Shown here in pieces: positions 32,866-43,500 of a DNA stretch of 64,000 nucleotides. A program made the position numbers and the translations under genes. The stretch is from Didymella arachidicola (lineage: Eukaryota; Ascomycota; Dothideomycetes; Pleosporales; Didymellaceae): NCBI GenBank assembly GCA_016630955.3, contig CM049988.1:868001-932000 (forward strand), in the 5' to 3' direction. Numbering within the stretch: position 1 is the first letter of the stretch; each line of letters begins with the position of its first letter. A model generated the notes under the pieces. The model did no database searches. It was not told where the DNA came from and saw only the letters and a program-made list of their open reading frames with translations.

Positions 32866-33698
32866 ATGGTCAATACTCTGGTCTTTCTTGCCTTGTCCAT
32901 TGGGCTGTCCATCAACCAAAGTTGGTCGTTGACGTCTTCCGCAATTGACGAACTGCCTTGGCCGCAGTACTTAGCAGACTGTGTTCAGACCTATCGCTAA
33001 AGCAGTGGCCCGTCCATATGAGCCAGCTAGAGAGCGACCGTGACAACCTCGTCATGCAGCTTCGTCCACTGCCGAACGCAAAGAATACAACTTGGCTTCA
33101 AGACATGGCCGAGGAACTGTTCAAGCCCTTCGCATTCACAACTGGGACAGTTGGATTGTGCATGTTTTGTCCAGCTGCGTCTACACTTCTTGACTGCCAT
33201 CAACGCGCACATCAGACGATGGTTACCGTGAGCCTCAGGACAGGAGAAACGTTCGAGCACTGCATCCGCGCCTACTTCCAGACCGGGGACGAGCTTGGAA
33301 CTTATCCCTACTCTGGTTCCGACTGTAAGGATCATCCGCTATCTCGCATAGTCTTGGATCGCCTCCCGCCAATCCCTCTGGTTGGCCGAAGGGCGGACAG
33401 GCCAGAAGGGATCCCCTGCGCAGCTTTTAATAACACTCCCACGGCATTCGAAGTCACGTACACTACCTCAAACGAGGAAGAGGAACGTAATCAATACGAC
33501 AAAGTCAGGACTGTGTACAGATTGCGAGACAGACTTGATGCAAGGACTGGAATCAACACAGATCCAACTGAGCCTGTCCTCCAATATGATTCAACTACGA
33601 ATGAGACTTCTTGCCACCCCGACACGAGCGTATCTGCTCCTAATAACAGCACGATCGAGCTAGCAATCTGCATTCTCAAGTTTCTCAAGGCAATATGA
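32866..33698 (+). other. Candidate secreted-protein ORF pair, frame-split
   Basis: An ATG at 32866 opens 'MVNTLVFLALSIGLSINQSW', which has the shape of a secretion signal, and continues to a stop at 33000. A second frame then runs 226 codons from the ATG at 33018 to 33698, containing Cys-spaced segments such as 'VGLCMFCPAASTLLDC'. The two may be one gene joined by an intron I could not place cleanly, or separated by a frameshift. I recognise no family. The position inside a decayed patch, between two pieces of a broken gene, makes an inserted segment plausible. Confidence 0.3.
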
Positions 33699-33963
33699 GG
33701 CGTAGTATTATTATACTACTATTATATACAGATATCCAAAACAGTGTAGTTAATGCAAACATGCAAAGTTTCAGCGTGCAGCGGGGATCGTCTTGTATCG
33801 TGTCACGTGAAGAGGCTGGAGACTACCTAGGTAGGTAGAGCTAGCAAATACAATAAGGGTCACCGAGTGTTGCCAAGCACATTAGTCCTGGCTTGTAAAA
33901 TGGCACTCTTTTAAAGCTGGTAGCCCTGTAACACGGATGAAAACTACGCTCTACTAAGCACCT

Positions 33964-34140
33964 CTATTGAAGGAGATTGAGAAGAAGCGCAACGCTCGTG
34001 AGAAGCAGTTCTGGACTGATAAGAACACTCAGGACGCGAAGTTGCGCAAGGCCACCGAGCAGAAGATGCGTGCATCCGGTAGCGCGCGCAAGTTCACTTG
34101 GTCAAGGACAATGGCAAGCAGCCGCCCAAGGGCTGCTAGA
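33964..34140 (+). pseudogene. C-terminal relic of the 30646-31767 orphan family
   Basis: The plus strand reads 'EIEKKRNAREKQFWTDKN' then 'KATEQKMRASGSARKFT', and after a frameshift 'VKDNGKQPPKGC' followed by a stop. The intact orphan ends with 'LAKMRAAGKDRVMT' and 'VKAYGKQPPRGC' plus a stop, so both order and spacing agree. The nucleotide match around GGCAAGCAGCC is also good. This is a broken copy of the same C-terminus, on the opposite strand to the intact gene. Confidence 0.7.
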
Positions 34141-34981
34141 TGCGTGACTCTGGTTCCAGTAGTAATATCGATACGCGCCAGAGTATATTGACGCTCTGGT
34201 GTAGGGTCTCCAGGGTCTAGAAATACTCTACAATGGCGGAAGATGTATCTCTAGTAGTATAAATCAGGCGTACTGTGTGATCAAGAACTTGTGCTTGATG
34301 CCGTAATGTGTACAGTGAGGGGCTTGTGTACCATAGTCTCCGGACTCCGCGTCGAAAGGAGAAGAGCAAGCGAGAACCCCTGCCTGGTTTCCGCGCTAGC
34401 CCTGAGCTTCCCGACGATCCGACTCGAGAGTTTTCCGACCTCATCCCAACCTCCTTGCAGATCGCACTCTGAGTGTCCAAGTAACGAGTGTCCAAATTGT
34501 ACGGATAATGAATTGAAGACGATGGTCAAGTCGCGTTGACGCTTGCCGTCTGTCGGTCTATCCAGGACGCTTCGCCACGGCATGCTCTCCGCGCGGCAGC
34601 GTATTTCACGACATGTGACTGACCTCTGTCATGACTTCTGCAGCCAAGACCTGACATGCATTTGTACATGCAACACAATCATCTCATTGAACCCGCTTCT
34701 CCCATGGGCGAACTTCACGAATCACGCACGACATGCCTGCAAAGACGTTGCTTTAGCTTTCTTTAGCAGTGTAACCGCCTATCTAGCCAACATACAGATC
34801 TTCCGGAGGGTTACACTTGTCAGCGAACCTTGCAAGACCCCGGATTTCCCCACTACTACCCCTCACACGAGCGACGGAATTATTGAATCTTGCACTACGA
34901 CCCGTGGTAGCGAACCTGACTACAAAATAGCGGAACATCTCCAGTCCAACATGTGCCGTGCTACAACAAGAATTTGACAGT
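34141..34981. other. Intergenic region upstream of the alpha-galactosidase
   Basis: These 841 bp carry a frame of 144 codons (34543-34977) without recognisable content. The promoter of the GH36 gene should lie here. Nothing specific is called. Confidence 0.45.
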
Positions 34982-37410
34982 ATGCTTGGTGCAAAGCACA
35001 CTATCACGTCGATGTTACTGGCCGGTACGGTCATTGCTCAAGATGGTAACCGACTTCAGCCCGGAGTCATCGAATGACCATGCTAACGCACAGCAGCAAT
35101 TACGGCTACCGGAGGCAATTTCACGCTGACTGGCAGCGACGTGTCCTATCTCTTTCATGTCAACACTGATAATGGCGATCTGATCTCAGATCACTTTGGG
35201 GCACTAGTGACAGACTTCGTCCCGCCCGCATATATCCTTCCGTGGGGCTGGCATGACAACCTGGCGAACGATAGGCGCGAGTTCCCTGATGTCGGTCGTA
35301 GTGATCCTCGTCTCCCCGCAGTCCACATCGAACACTCAGATGGTGATACCGTCTCAGCCTTCCTCTACCAATCTCATGAGATCCTCCCAGGCAAGCCATC
35401 AATTCTGGGCTTTCCGGCAACATACGGCAACGATTCCGATGTGACCACCCTCCAGGTCCAGCTCTATGACAATGTCTCTGATGTCGGAGCTGTGCTTTCC
35501 TACAGTATCTTTCCCAAATACAATGCCATTGCCAGAAGTTTCAGGATTACCAATAATGGCACTGGCGACATTGTCATCGAGAGAGCCGCGAGCTTCTCTT
35601 TCGACTTCCCCAACCTGGACTTCGAAGTCATTGAACCTCATGGCGACTGGTATCACGAGATGAACACTGTCAGACGCAAGATCGATTATGGAGAGACGAG
35701 CTTCCGTTCGACCGAAGGCTACGCTGGGCATACCCATAACCCGTTCTATATGCTTACATCATCTTCAACGACGGAGAACAGTGGTGAAGCGTGGGGATTC
35801 AATCTCGTTTGGTCCGGTTCTTTTGAAGCCGCAATTCAACGAGCCTCTAACGGCTATGTGCGAGCTATGCTCGGTCTCAATCCGCTTCACGCCAGTATTC
35901 GTGTTGCTCCTGGTGGTACCTTCCAGGCTCCGGAGGCAGTTGCTGTGTATAGTGCCTCCGGTATCGGTGGTGTTTCGCGCTCATATCATGACCTGTATAG
36001 GAACCATCTCTCGAGGCACAAAGTGACCCATGAGACTCGTCCGATTCTGCTTAACAGCTGGGAGGGTCTTGGCTTCAACATCAATGACACCGCCGTGGTT
36101 AATCTGGCTGGCGAGTCCGCTGATCTTGGTATAGAGCTCTTGGTACAGGACGATGGTAAGCATTGCATGCACCCCAGAAGAGCCATTGCTAAAAAATTTT
36201 AGGTTGGTTCGGCGTCGAGTTTCCTCGCAACAACGACAGTCTTGGACTTGGTGACTGGACAGTGCGTACCACAACTCGACTTGGCCATGAACCGTACTGA
36301 TGTTTGCAGCCCAATCCTGCCAAATTTCCTAATGGACTGAAGCCGTATATTGACCAAATCGTGAAAATCGATGTCGTCAATGCAAGTACAAACGATAGCA
36401 CCAACACTGCCATCAAGTTTGGAATTTGGGTCGAACCTGAGATGGTCAATCTGAACTCTACGCTATATAAGGAGCACCCTGACTGGATCCTGCATGCCGG
36501 AAAGTACCCACGAACGTTGACACGAAATCAGTTCGTTTTGAATGTCGGGCTGCCAGAAGTTCAAGAGTTCATCATTGACACCGTTTCCCGCATCGCAGAC
36601 TCAGCGCCCATCTCGTACTTCAAGTGGGATAACAACAGAGGTCAGTACCTCATCACGACTATTCTCTAACAACACTGACTTCCTTCAGCAATGCACGAGC
36701 TCGCCCGCCCCTCAGACTCATACAACTACATCCTCGGTCTGTACCACGTAATCGACACTCTGACGACCAAATACCCCGATATTCTCTGGGAGGGCTGTGC
36801 CAGCGGTGGCGGCCGCTTCGATGCGGGTCTACTGCACTACTGGCCTCAGCACTGGACGTCCGATAACACCGACGCAGCAGACAGACTGCAAATCCAGCTC
36901 GGCACGTCACTCATCTACCCGCCTTCAGCAATGGGCTGCCACATTTCCAAATCGCCCAACGGCGTGACAAGCCGAGAGACCAGTTTCACCTACCGCGGGC
37001 ATGTAGCGATGATGTGCGGCAGCTTCGGACTCGAGCTGAACCCGAGCGAGCTGACAGAAGACGAGATTGCATCGCTGCCGACAATAATGGCAGAAGCACA
37101 TCGTGTAAATCCGATTGTGATATCTGGGCATTTCTACCGTCTTGCTGGGCCGCAGGACAGTAACTGGCCTGCCGTGCAATTCGTTAGCGCAGACGGAAGC
37201 GAGGCCGTAGTCTTTGCGTTTCAGCAGCAATACACGACGAAGCCTGCCCCTCCACCGCTGAGGCTACAAGGCCTCGACCCGAAGGCAAGGTATTTCAACA
37301 GCCTGGACAACGGGACATACAGCGGTGCAACCTATGCTAATGCGGGTATCAATGCTGGATGGGATCGTGAGATCTACCAGAGCAAGCTGATCTTCCTCAA
37401 GAAGCGATGA
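34982..37410 (+). CDS. Secreted alpha-galactosidase, glycoside hydrolase family 36
   Basis: Exons 34982-35045, 35094-36155, 36203-36261, 36310-36640 and 36689-37410 give 745 aa. It cleaves terminal alpha-galactosyl residues from oligosaccharides such as raffinose and from galactomannan. The N-terminus 'MLGAKHTITSMLLAGTVIAQ' is a plausible signal peptide. A beta-sandwich front half (to about residue 320) is followed by the catalytic barrel with 'LLNSWEGLGFNIND' and 'DDGWFGVE'. The nucleophile Asp502 is in 'KWDNNR', with the signature 'WEGCASGGGRFD' downstream, and the acid/base Asp564 is in 'HWTSDNTDA'. Many N-x-S/T sites suit an extracellular enzyme. The short exon 36203-36261 (59 nt) codes 'GWFGVEFPRNNDSLGLGDWT'. 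All four introns are 47-49 nt with sound phases. Confidence 0.95.
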
Positions 37411-37941
37411 GATAGAAATTGTGCCTCAAACAGGTCATTGCAACCAAAACACAACAATATGTATATGGCTGATGTCTGTCCCATAAACCAATGAACGGAA
37501 TTTAAATCGGTAGATGTATTGTAGATCTCGGTACCTGTGGTAGCGACTCAGAAATTGTCGCCGGCAAGTTTTATGCTGCATATGCTACCTGCGCCCTTGC
37601 TCGCGACTTCCAACGATGATTCAAGGAAGTAACGATGGTGGGAGTGAAAGTGAAAACGCCACCTCGCTTCCTAGGTTGCGCCTGACACTCAAAAGGATCA
37701 ATCCACGATAAGCGACTCGCCTCTCCACATCACACGAACCAGACCCCGCTCTACAAGTCCCTCATCGTTCCAGTGCCAAGCGTGCGGCACATTGGACGAA
37801 CAACGACTAAAGAGACTGCAATGGTATTTGCCACGATGAGATTTGTGGCAAACGACGAGCAAGTACAGTTTCAGCTTCCTTCTTCGGAGGAATCGTAATC
37901 CTCGACTACTTCCACGACCAGGGGAAACTACGTGGGACACG
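37411..37941. other. Intergenic region, possible upstream frame
   Basis: About 530 bp. An ATG at 37821 opens a 25-codon frame ('MVFATMRFVANDEQVQFQLP') that ends just before the next gene. It could be a uORF or a lost N-terminal exon; a joining intron would be only about 27 nt, so it is left out of the model. Confidence 0.4.
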
Positions 37942-38730
37942 ATGGGCGAGTCGATGGACGAGCGCATCAAAAGAGTGAGCCCCTCAACACCGGTCGATCT
38001 TCCTCACGAGCACCACGAGCCAGCCGCCCGCCACATTGAGCTCGACGAGAACTACTCCGACGGCGAAGACCCCAGCGACCCTCACGAGAACCGCTACTTA
38101 ATTCTAGACCCCAACACCACACTAGCCATACCCGTCACAAACCCCTCCGCCTTCCCCACCAGCCGGCTGCGAGAAGTCCAGGAAGGCCGCCAGCCCAGCA
38201 CGCACATCGTGGACATGCTAGTCTACAAGAAACCCTCAGGACCCATCACACAAGTAACCGCCGATGTGCAGGATGGCTCCATCAACCATTTCGTAATCCG
38301 AGATCCTCGCATCATCGACGCCCTGGGCTTCGCTGCACCGGACTACGACACGATCAACCTCGACACGACGAAGCTTCGACTAGACGAGACGTTTGCTATT
38401 AGGCTCTTTGCTAGTCAGACGCCGAAGCAGCTGGATAGTTGGGTCATGGGGGAGCTGGTGAGCGCGCGACATGCGTTTTTGTACTGGTTGGACGAGAGAC
38501 ACAGCGCGGATCCGAGGACGCCGCCGTTTGCGGCGGAAGCGAGGGCGATTGCGAGGAGGACGGGGAGGAGGTGGCCAGATGTGATGGGTGAGGTGGAGCG
38601 TGTGTGGAGGCTGGAGCAGGGTAGGGGTGGTGTTGAGTATAGGCGGAATAGGGGGAAGTATTTGGGAGAAGATCCGGTGTATCCGGATGGAGCGGAGGAG
38701 AGGAGGGGAGTCAGAAGCATGTTTTTGTAA
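37942..38730 (+). CDS. Conserved-looking orphan, about 262 aa
   Basis: The frame gives 262 aa from the ATG at 37942; it is open further upstream to a TTG at 37843. I do not recognise a named domain. The acidic front ('HIELDENYSDGEDPSDP') is followed by a compact segment 'HFVIRDPRIIDALGFAAPDY' and 'FAIRLFASQTPKQLDSWVMG', then a basic C-terminal third with 'RAIARRTGRRWPDVMGEVER' and a final 'RGVRSMFL'. The composition changes from C-rich third positions in the first half to G-rich in the second. No introns are obvious. It sits between the alpha-galactosidase and the convergent SLS1 gene and is not obviously linked to either. Confidence 0.65.
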   Translation: MGESMDERIKRVSPSTPVDLPHEHHEPAARHIELDENYSDGEDPSDPHENRYLILDPNTTLAIPVTNPSAFPTSRLREVQEGRQPSTHIVDMLVYKKPSGPITQVTADVQDGSINHFVIRDPRIIDALGFAAPDYDTINLDTTKLRLDETFAIRLFASQTPKQLDSWVMGELVSARHAFLYWLDERHSADPRTPPFAAEARAIARRTGRRWPDVMGEVERVWRLEQGRGGVEYRRNRGKYLGEDPVYPDGAEERRGVRSMFL

Positions 38731-39359
38731 TCGACGGATCGTGAGGGTGTTGGGGATAACTCATCGGAAAGGTATCTTTAATACTTGAAAATCATGGAGA
38801 CAATGAGTGTGTTAATACACAAACATGCGTGTAAATCTGGGCGCAGCCTTTTGTACGAGCGTACGAACAGTGGCTCTTCAAGCGCCATGCTATCATACAG
38901 AGGATTCGCGTATCATTACAGCACTCTTGACCATCACATCCAAGCCACCTTCCTCCCTCACCGTAAACTTAACACTCCCTCCCCCACCAAAGCCGGCCGT
39001 CCAGAGACGGAGGTTCTGTGTAGATCTGAGATAAGCGGGTTGAGGGACTGATGGATAGTCGTCTCTCAAGTCTCCCTCCAAATTGTACTCCTAAATGAGT
39101 ACTTCCTTAGCAACAATGTGCAGTCCAGTGGCACTCTCACTCGCTCGGCCCACTTGGCACGACCTCTGTCCCGCGACTCTGTAATCTTCCACAATATTAG
39201 AACATCACCTGACTGTGCCCGGTCAGCTCTCAAGCTGCAGGTGCGGGGATCTGCCAGCAGGCGCGAGGAAAGTTATTATTACATCGTGGTGTACAACGGA
39301 TGCTACAAACGCCATGCAATGCTCACTACTCTATGAAACCCTAGTCCTACAGTCGAGAT
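38731..39359. other. Convergent intergenic region
   Basis: These 629 bp between two convergent stops have only short unsupported frames. Nothing specific is seen. Confidence 0.5.
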
Positions 39360-42235
39360 CTAAACCTTTTCGCTTTCGCTGGGCGGTGACTTGTTTTCCA
39401 TCTCTTGTGCTGCCGGCTCTTCGTCGTCCTCGTCACCAAACAAATCGTCCATGAGAGCATCTGCCTCCTGTTCCTGCGCCTGAATGCTTGGCGTCTCTGT
39501 CTTTTCCTGGGCGTCGTCCTCAGCGTCATCCATAGCGTCGTCCGTGGCATCCGTAGCATCGTCGTCCTCAACATCCGCGGCGTCGTTGTCTAGACGTGAT
39601 GCGAGGCGAGCTTCGGCCGTGTGATCGTCATGAGAGGGTTCGGATTCGCCGTAGGCATCAAGGTCATCTGACTCCTGAGCAATGTCGAGACCATCATCCG
39701 ATGCAAGCTGGGTGGCTTGCCCCAGAGACTCGTTTCCTGCCGCTTGCAGTGCAGCGCGGCGTTGTTTCCTTGCGCTGTGTTCGTTTCTGGGCAGCACAAT
39801 CTGCCTCAGGGGTTGATTTTGCGCACCTGCCTGGCTGATATAATCCACCAGCTGCACGCACTTCGTAGCAAAATCGCGGATATGCGTTTCCACCTCATTT
39901 CCTTGCAGCGTCTCAGAGTAAGCACTCAGCGCACCGCCCTTCGCGCCTAGTTTGCCAGACTGGACGGTGCTGTATGAGACTTGAGTGCCCAACAGTCTCC
40001 CAGTGACACTTTGTCGAAATTGGACGCCGGAGAAAATATACTTGACTGGCAGCATACCTATTTCATCTGAGGGAAAGCCTGGGATCGTCCATTTGGGGAT
40101 GTCGATGGTGAGAGATGGGGCGGACAGGCGCCCGCCGCTTTCAATGTTCTGGCGCACAGCCTCTGTCCAGTCTTCGACGTTCTTGTCATGATGACTTTTG
40201 CTGCTGAATCTTAAACGTCCATACCGGTGGAAACGGATGTCTGTGGCTTGGTCTGGGAGAAGCACATCATGGATGCGCTCTTGAAACCCAATACTCAGCT
40301 TGTGAATGGTTGGTCGGGCGCCGTCTCGGCCTGTGCGGACTTGTATGAAGAGCCCCGGGAAATCGGATCCAATTTCAGCGCTGAGACCTTTCTGCTCAGG
40401 CGCAGGAATGAAGTTGTAGATAAGAGCCGGTGTCTCTGTCCTGGATAAGTTCTGGAATTCAGACGAGGCAAGCAGACTACCGAGCCCAGGTATGGCTGGA
40501 TGAAACGGTGAGCGTTGAGGATCTGAAGCAGCCTCGACGACCTGGTTGGGATCGGACAGGTCCATTGGGAATAAAGCCTGACCAAAGTCGGCAGACACCT
40601 TGAACTCTGGCTCTAGAGCCCAGTACCCTGTCTGTCTGTTTCGAGGCTTTAACTCTGGGCCTGTGAAGGCAGCATCGACGGGTGGTTTCAGCAACGATAC
40701 AATCCGGTTCACGATACTGTGCGAACTTTGCTCGGTATTTGACGTTGGCTCAGACGCTGCTTGAGAAGTACCATCGGCGCGGATCACAGGCAAAGCCCAG
40801 CGACCCAGGCTGAGCTCACGAAGGTTGAAGTCCAAGGAGCTCGCCTCATGGTAGACGGGCGACAAATAGCTGCCCTGCTTTGCCGAGTCCAGCTTTTGAC
40901 TATCGATCGTCCGAACCGCAGACTCCTTCAGAGGTAGCAGCCTGATGAGCGTTCGTTTCGCTTCTGCTATGGAAGCTTCATCGAGTCCGTGAATTTTCAA
41001 CTGCACTTGTTAGCAGCTGCGCTTCTCAGTGTTCCAATGCAGCTTACAGTATGCTGGTTCGCGGCAAGAATGTTCGTGCCCGTCAAAGAAGCCACATACT
41101 CAGCCGGAAGAGATGCGGCAAGATCGGGACATGCTGCTACTCTGGCCTTGTTCAGCTGCCCAATCCATGGCTGCAGGTCCAGCGACGTGGTGCGCGCATT
41201 GCTGAGTGCGGCCTCGACGTCGTCCGCGGTGTACTCTGCCGTCGTTTTGTCTGCCGTGATGCGGAGGACGTTTGTAGGCCAATGTATTTCAGCCTTGGCT
41301 TTCCTGATGCGAGCGATGCGAGCGAGCGTGCTGTTGTCGCCTGCCACAGAGTTAATCTTTTTCACGGCTTACTAGCACAGAAACATACCTCCATTCTGCA
41401 GGAGCTTGAGCTCCCACTCCTTCAGCTTCAGCTCGAGCTCTCCAGAAGCCTCAAGCTCTTCCACAATTTCCAGCTTCCAAGCATCTCGAAGTATTTTATC
41501 CACCAGCGTTGCCTTGCGGATGCTTTTAGGCTTCTGCTTCTTCCCAGGCTTGACGACCTCAACACCCGGCAGACGCTTTGCAATGTTTGTTGTGGTTGGA
41601 TGCCATTCGCTTCGTTTGGTGGCCTTGACAGTCGCTTTCACGACCTTGTATACCGTCTCCTTCTTTATGCTTTTCGCTGTCGAGTAGTATCCTGATAGCT
41701 GGGGTGTGGTGAAACCACGAGTCAAGGCGGCCACGAGCTTGACGAAGTCGGCGGTCGTGACGTATTGCGGCTGATCGGGATCGCCTCGAACAGGACGCAG
41801 GCCTTCGAGCTGCTTTTCAACATCCTCCTGTGTAGCTGGTGCACTGTCTCGCTGGAGAGAAGAGAGGATGTCTGGGACGGGTATAGGTTCCAGGATCTCC
41901 GGCTCCTCCTTCTCAGTCTCCTCCACGGGCGCCTCATTCAGGACCAAGACGTCGGCATCTTCGTCCATGCGCGTCATGCCCAGCTTAGCCTTTCTATGCC
42001 TTACAATCTTTCCCTTTCGGATATACTCTTGCGAGATCCTCAGCGCCTTCTTCGGAGCATCGCTCTCAGCAGGAACTGTGCCTGGCGCGACCGTCTGTGG
42101 TTCATCTGCGGCATCGTGGCGGCGCGCGGAGGTCGAAAAGGCGGACTGGCGCGCGAGCGGAGACGTTCGAGAGCGCGCAAGCTGGAGCTCACATCGGAGG
42201 CAAACAAATGCACTGGAAGCACGAGGCGCAAGCAT
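39360..42235 (-). CDS. SLS1: SLS1-type mitochondrial inner-membrane regulator
   Basis: Exons 42235-41389, 41340-41048 and 41000-39360 give 926 aa. Sls1 proteins sit on the matrix side of the inner membrane and couple mitochondrial transcription and translation. The start 'MLAPRASSAFVCLRCELQLA' is followed by Arg/Ser-rich sequence up to 'QSAFSTSARRHD', a typical presequence. The N-terminal domain has 'SGYYSTAKSIKKETVYKVVK' and 'LVDKILRDAWKLEI'. The middle contains 'IHWPTNVLRITADKTTAEYT' and the long SLS core. The last 120 residues are extremely acidic (runs of Asp and Glu between about 830 and 900). Introns 41341-41388 (48 nt) and 41001-41046 (46 nt) restore one frame. Assignment is by overall layout rather than a single diagnostic motif. 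Confidence 0.78.
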
Positions 42236-42867
42236 AAGGAACGGAAGGACGGGACCAGCAATATACAACGACGATGGATGCTCGCGTGGTTGCTGCTTCG
42301 TGACGGAACTTTTTGGTGCCGAGATTCTGCCGCGCAATCGCGACTTCACGTGCAAGGCGCGTCATTGTGCAACAGCTCCATCAACTCTGTGGAAATTCGC
42401 CTTAAACCGCTTTTACCCAATCCTCGTAGTTGCAGATGTGCTCTTGCGTAGAGAGAATATGCAGAAAGAACCTGGTACGGATAGTTGTGGATGAATTCTA
42501 ACGGAGAAAACCACCACAACCCAAGACTGGACAGGTATCGTGGAGCGTTCAAGAGACGAAGCCTTAGATTCTTCGCTATTGACGTGGGCTCTATGAGTCC
42601 CTAATGAAGGCCACAAGCTTTTGAGATCGAAAGCTATAACACGTGGGGGGAGCTCTGGTTGGATTGAAAGATCGCAGAGGACGAGAAGGACCGCAAAAGA
42701 GGGTAGATGGAGTGACAGTCACCCAGTACCGTGTTCTTTAGACACACTTGACCTGCTGTTCCCATATTCTAAATGCACAATTCTCTCATTAGTTTTGACC
42801 TCAGGGAGTATATTTCAGACAAGTCCAAAAGAAAAGCTGGACATCTGTATCAACCCTCCAACACTTG
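42236..42867. other. Intergenic region upstream of SLS1
   Basis: These 632 bp hold the SLS1 promoter and the 3' end of the small minus-strand gene. No further gene is supported. Confidence 0.5.
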
Positions 42868-43137
42868 TCAGGGCGCAGGATACTTCCTCAGCCACTCTAT
42901 TGTCGCCTTCTCGAATCCTTCCTTTGTGTACCTACCTGTCCCTAGCAGTCTATCCTGCTCAAACATCATCTCCCAATATGCCTCATCGCGTTCTCTGCGC
43001 ATCTGATGCCTCCGCGCGTAGTCAGCTGCGACTTCGGCAGCGGTCTCTGTTTCTCTCGTAGGAGGTCTGGCAAGGCGGGGTGAAGGTTGCGCGGCACTTT
43101 TGAGCGCTGACGTGATAGTCTGAGCTAAGAATGACAT
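42868..43137 (-). CDS. Small orphan, 89 aa, basic helical
   Basis: A single frame of 89 aa with a first ATG. 'MSFLAQTITSALKSAAQPSP' could be a short amphipathic leader. The rest is charged and predicted helical, with 'DYARRHQMRRERDEAYWEMM' and 'YTKEGFEKATIEWLRKYPAP' at the end. The sequence is non-repetitive and its codon use looks like a real gene. I know no family. A mitochondrial or membrane-associated small protein is conceivable from the leader. Confidence 0.5.
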   Translation of the reverse strand: MSFLAQTITSALKSAAQPSPRLARPPTRETETAAEVAADYARRHQMRRERDEAYWEMMFEQDRLLGTGRYTKEGFEKATIEWLRKYPAP

Positions 43138-43500
43138 CTCGAAGTAGTTTGGGTCTTGGTTAGCTTTGCAGATCTAGGTGAGTGTTACTCAGAAAGGGTG
43201 TTGTTCTGGTCGTCGGGCTGTTTGATGGAGAGTTTGTGCATCTGTGCATCTGTAAGATGGCAAGGTGGTGGGTTTATGGATATACACTTATGAGTGAACT
43301 GACAAACAACGTTGTTGATGCTTTGTCTAAGGCACACAGCGCGGCTTCCGAAACGCACTGTGTGAGACAGGTAATAAACCACAGCGTAATGTAAAATTAT
43401 AATTGGGGGATAAAGCATAATATGTGCATGCTGACTCAAAACCATGCCGGACGCCAACGATGCTATCTACATATGTCTATGTCTTGAACAAATCTCATTT
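43138..43500. other. Intergenic region
   Basis: These 363 bp lie between the start of the small orphan and the stop of the NRPS-like gene. No gene is supported. Confidence 0.5.

Noticed and set aside
37821..37941. Joining the 25-codon upstream frame to the orphan at 37942
   Set aside because: The only fitting intron would be about 27 nt, shorter than spliceosomal introns normally allow.
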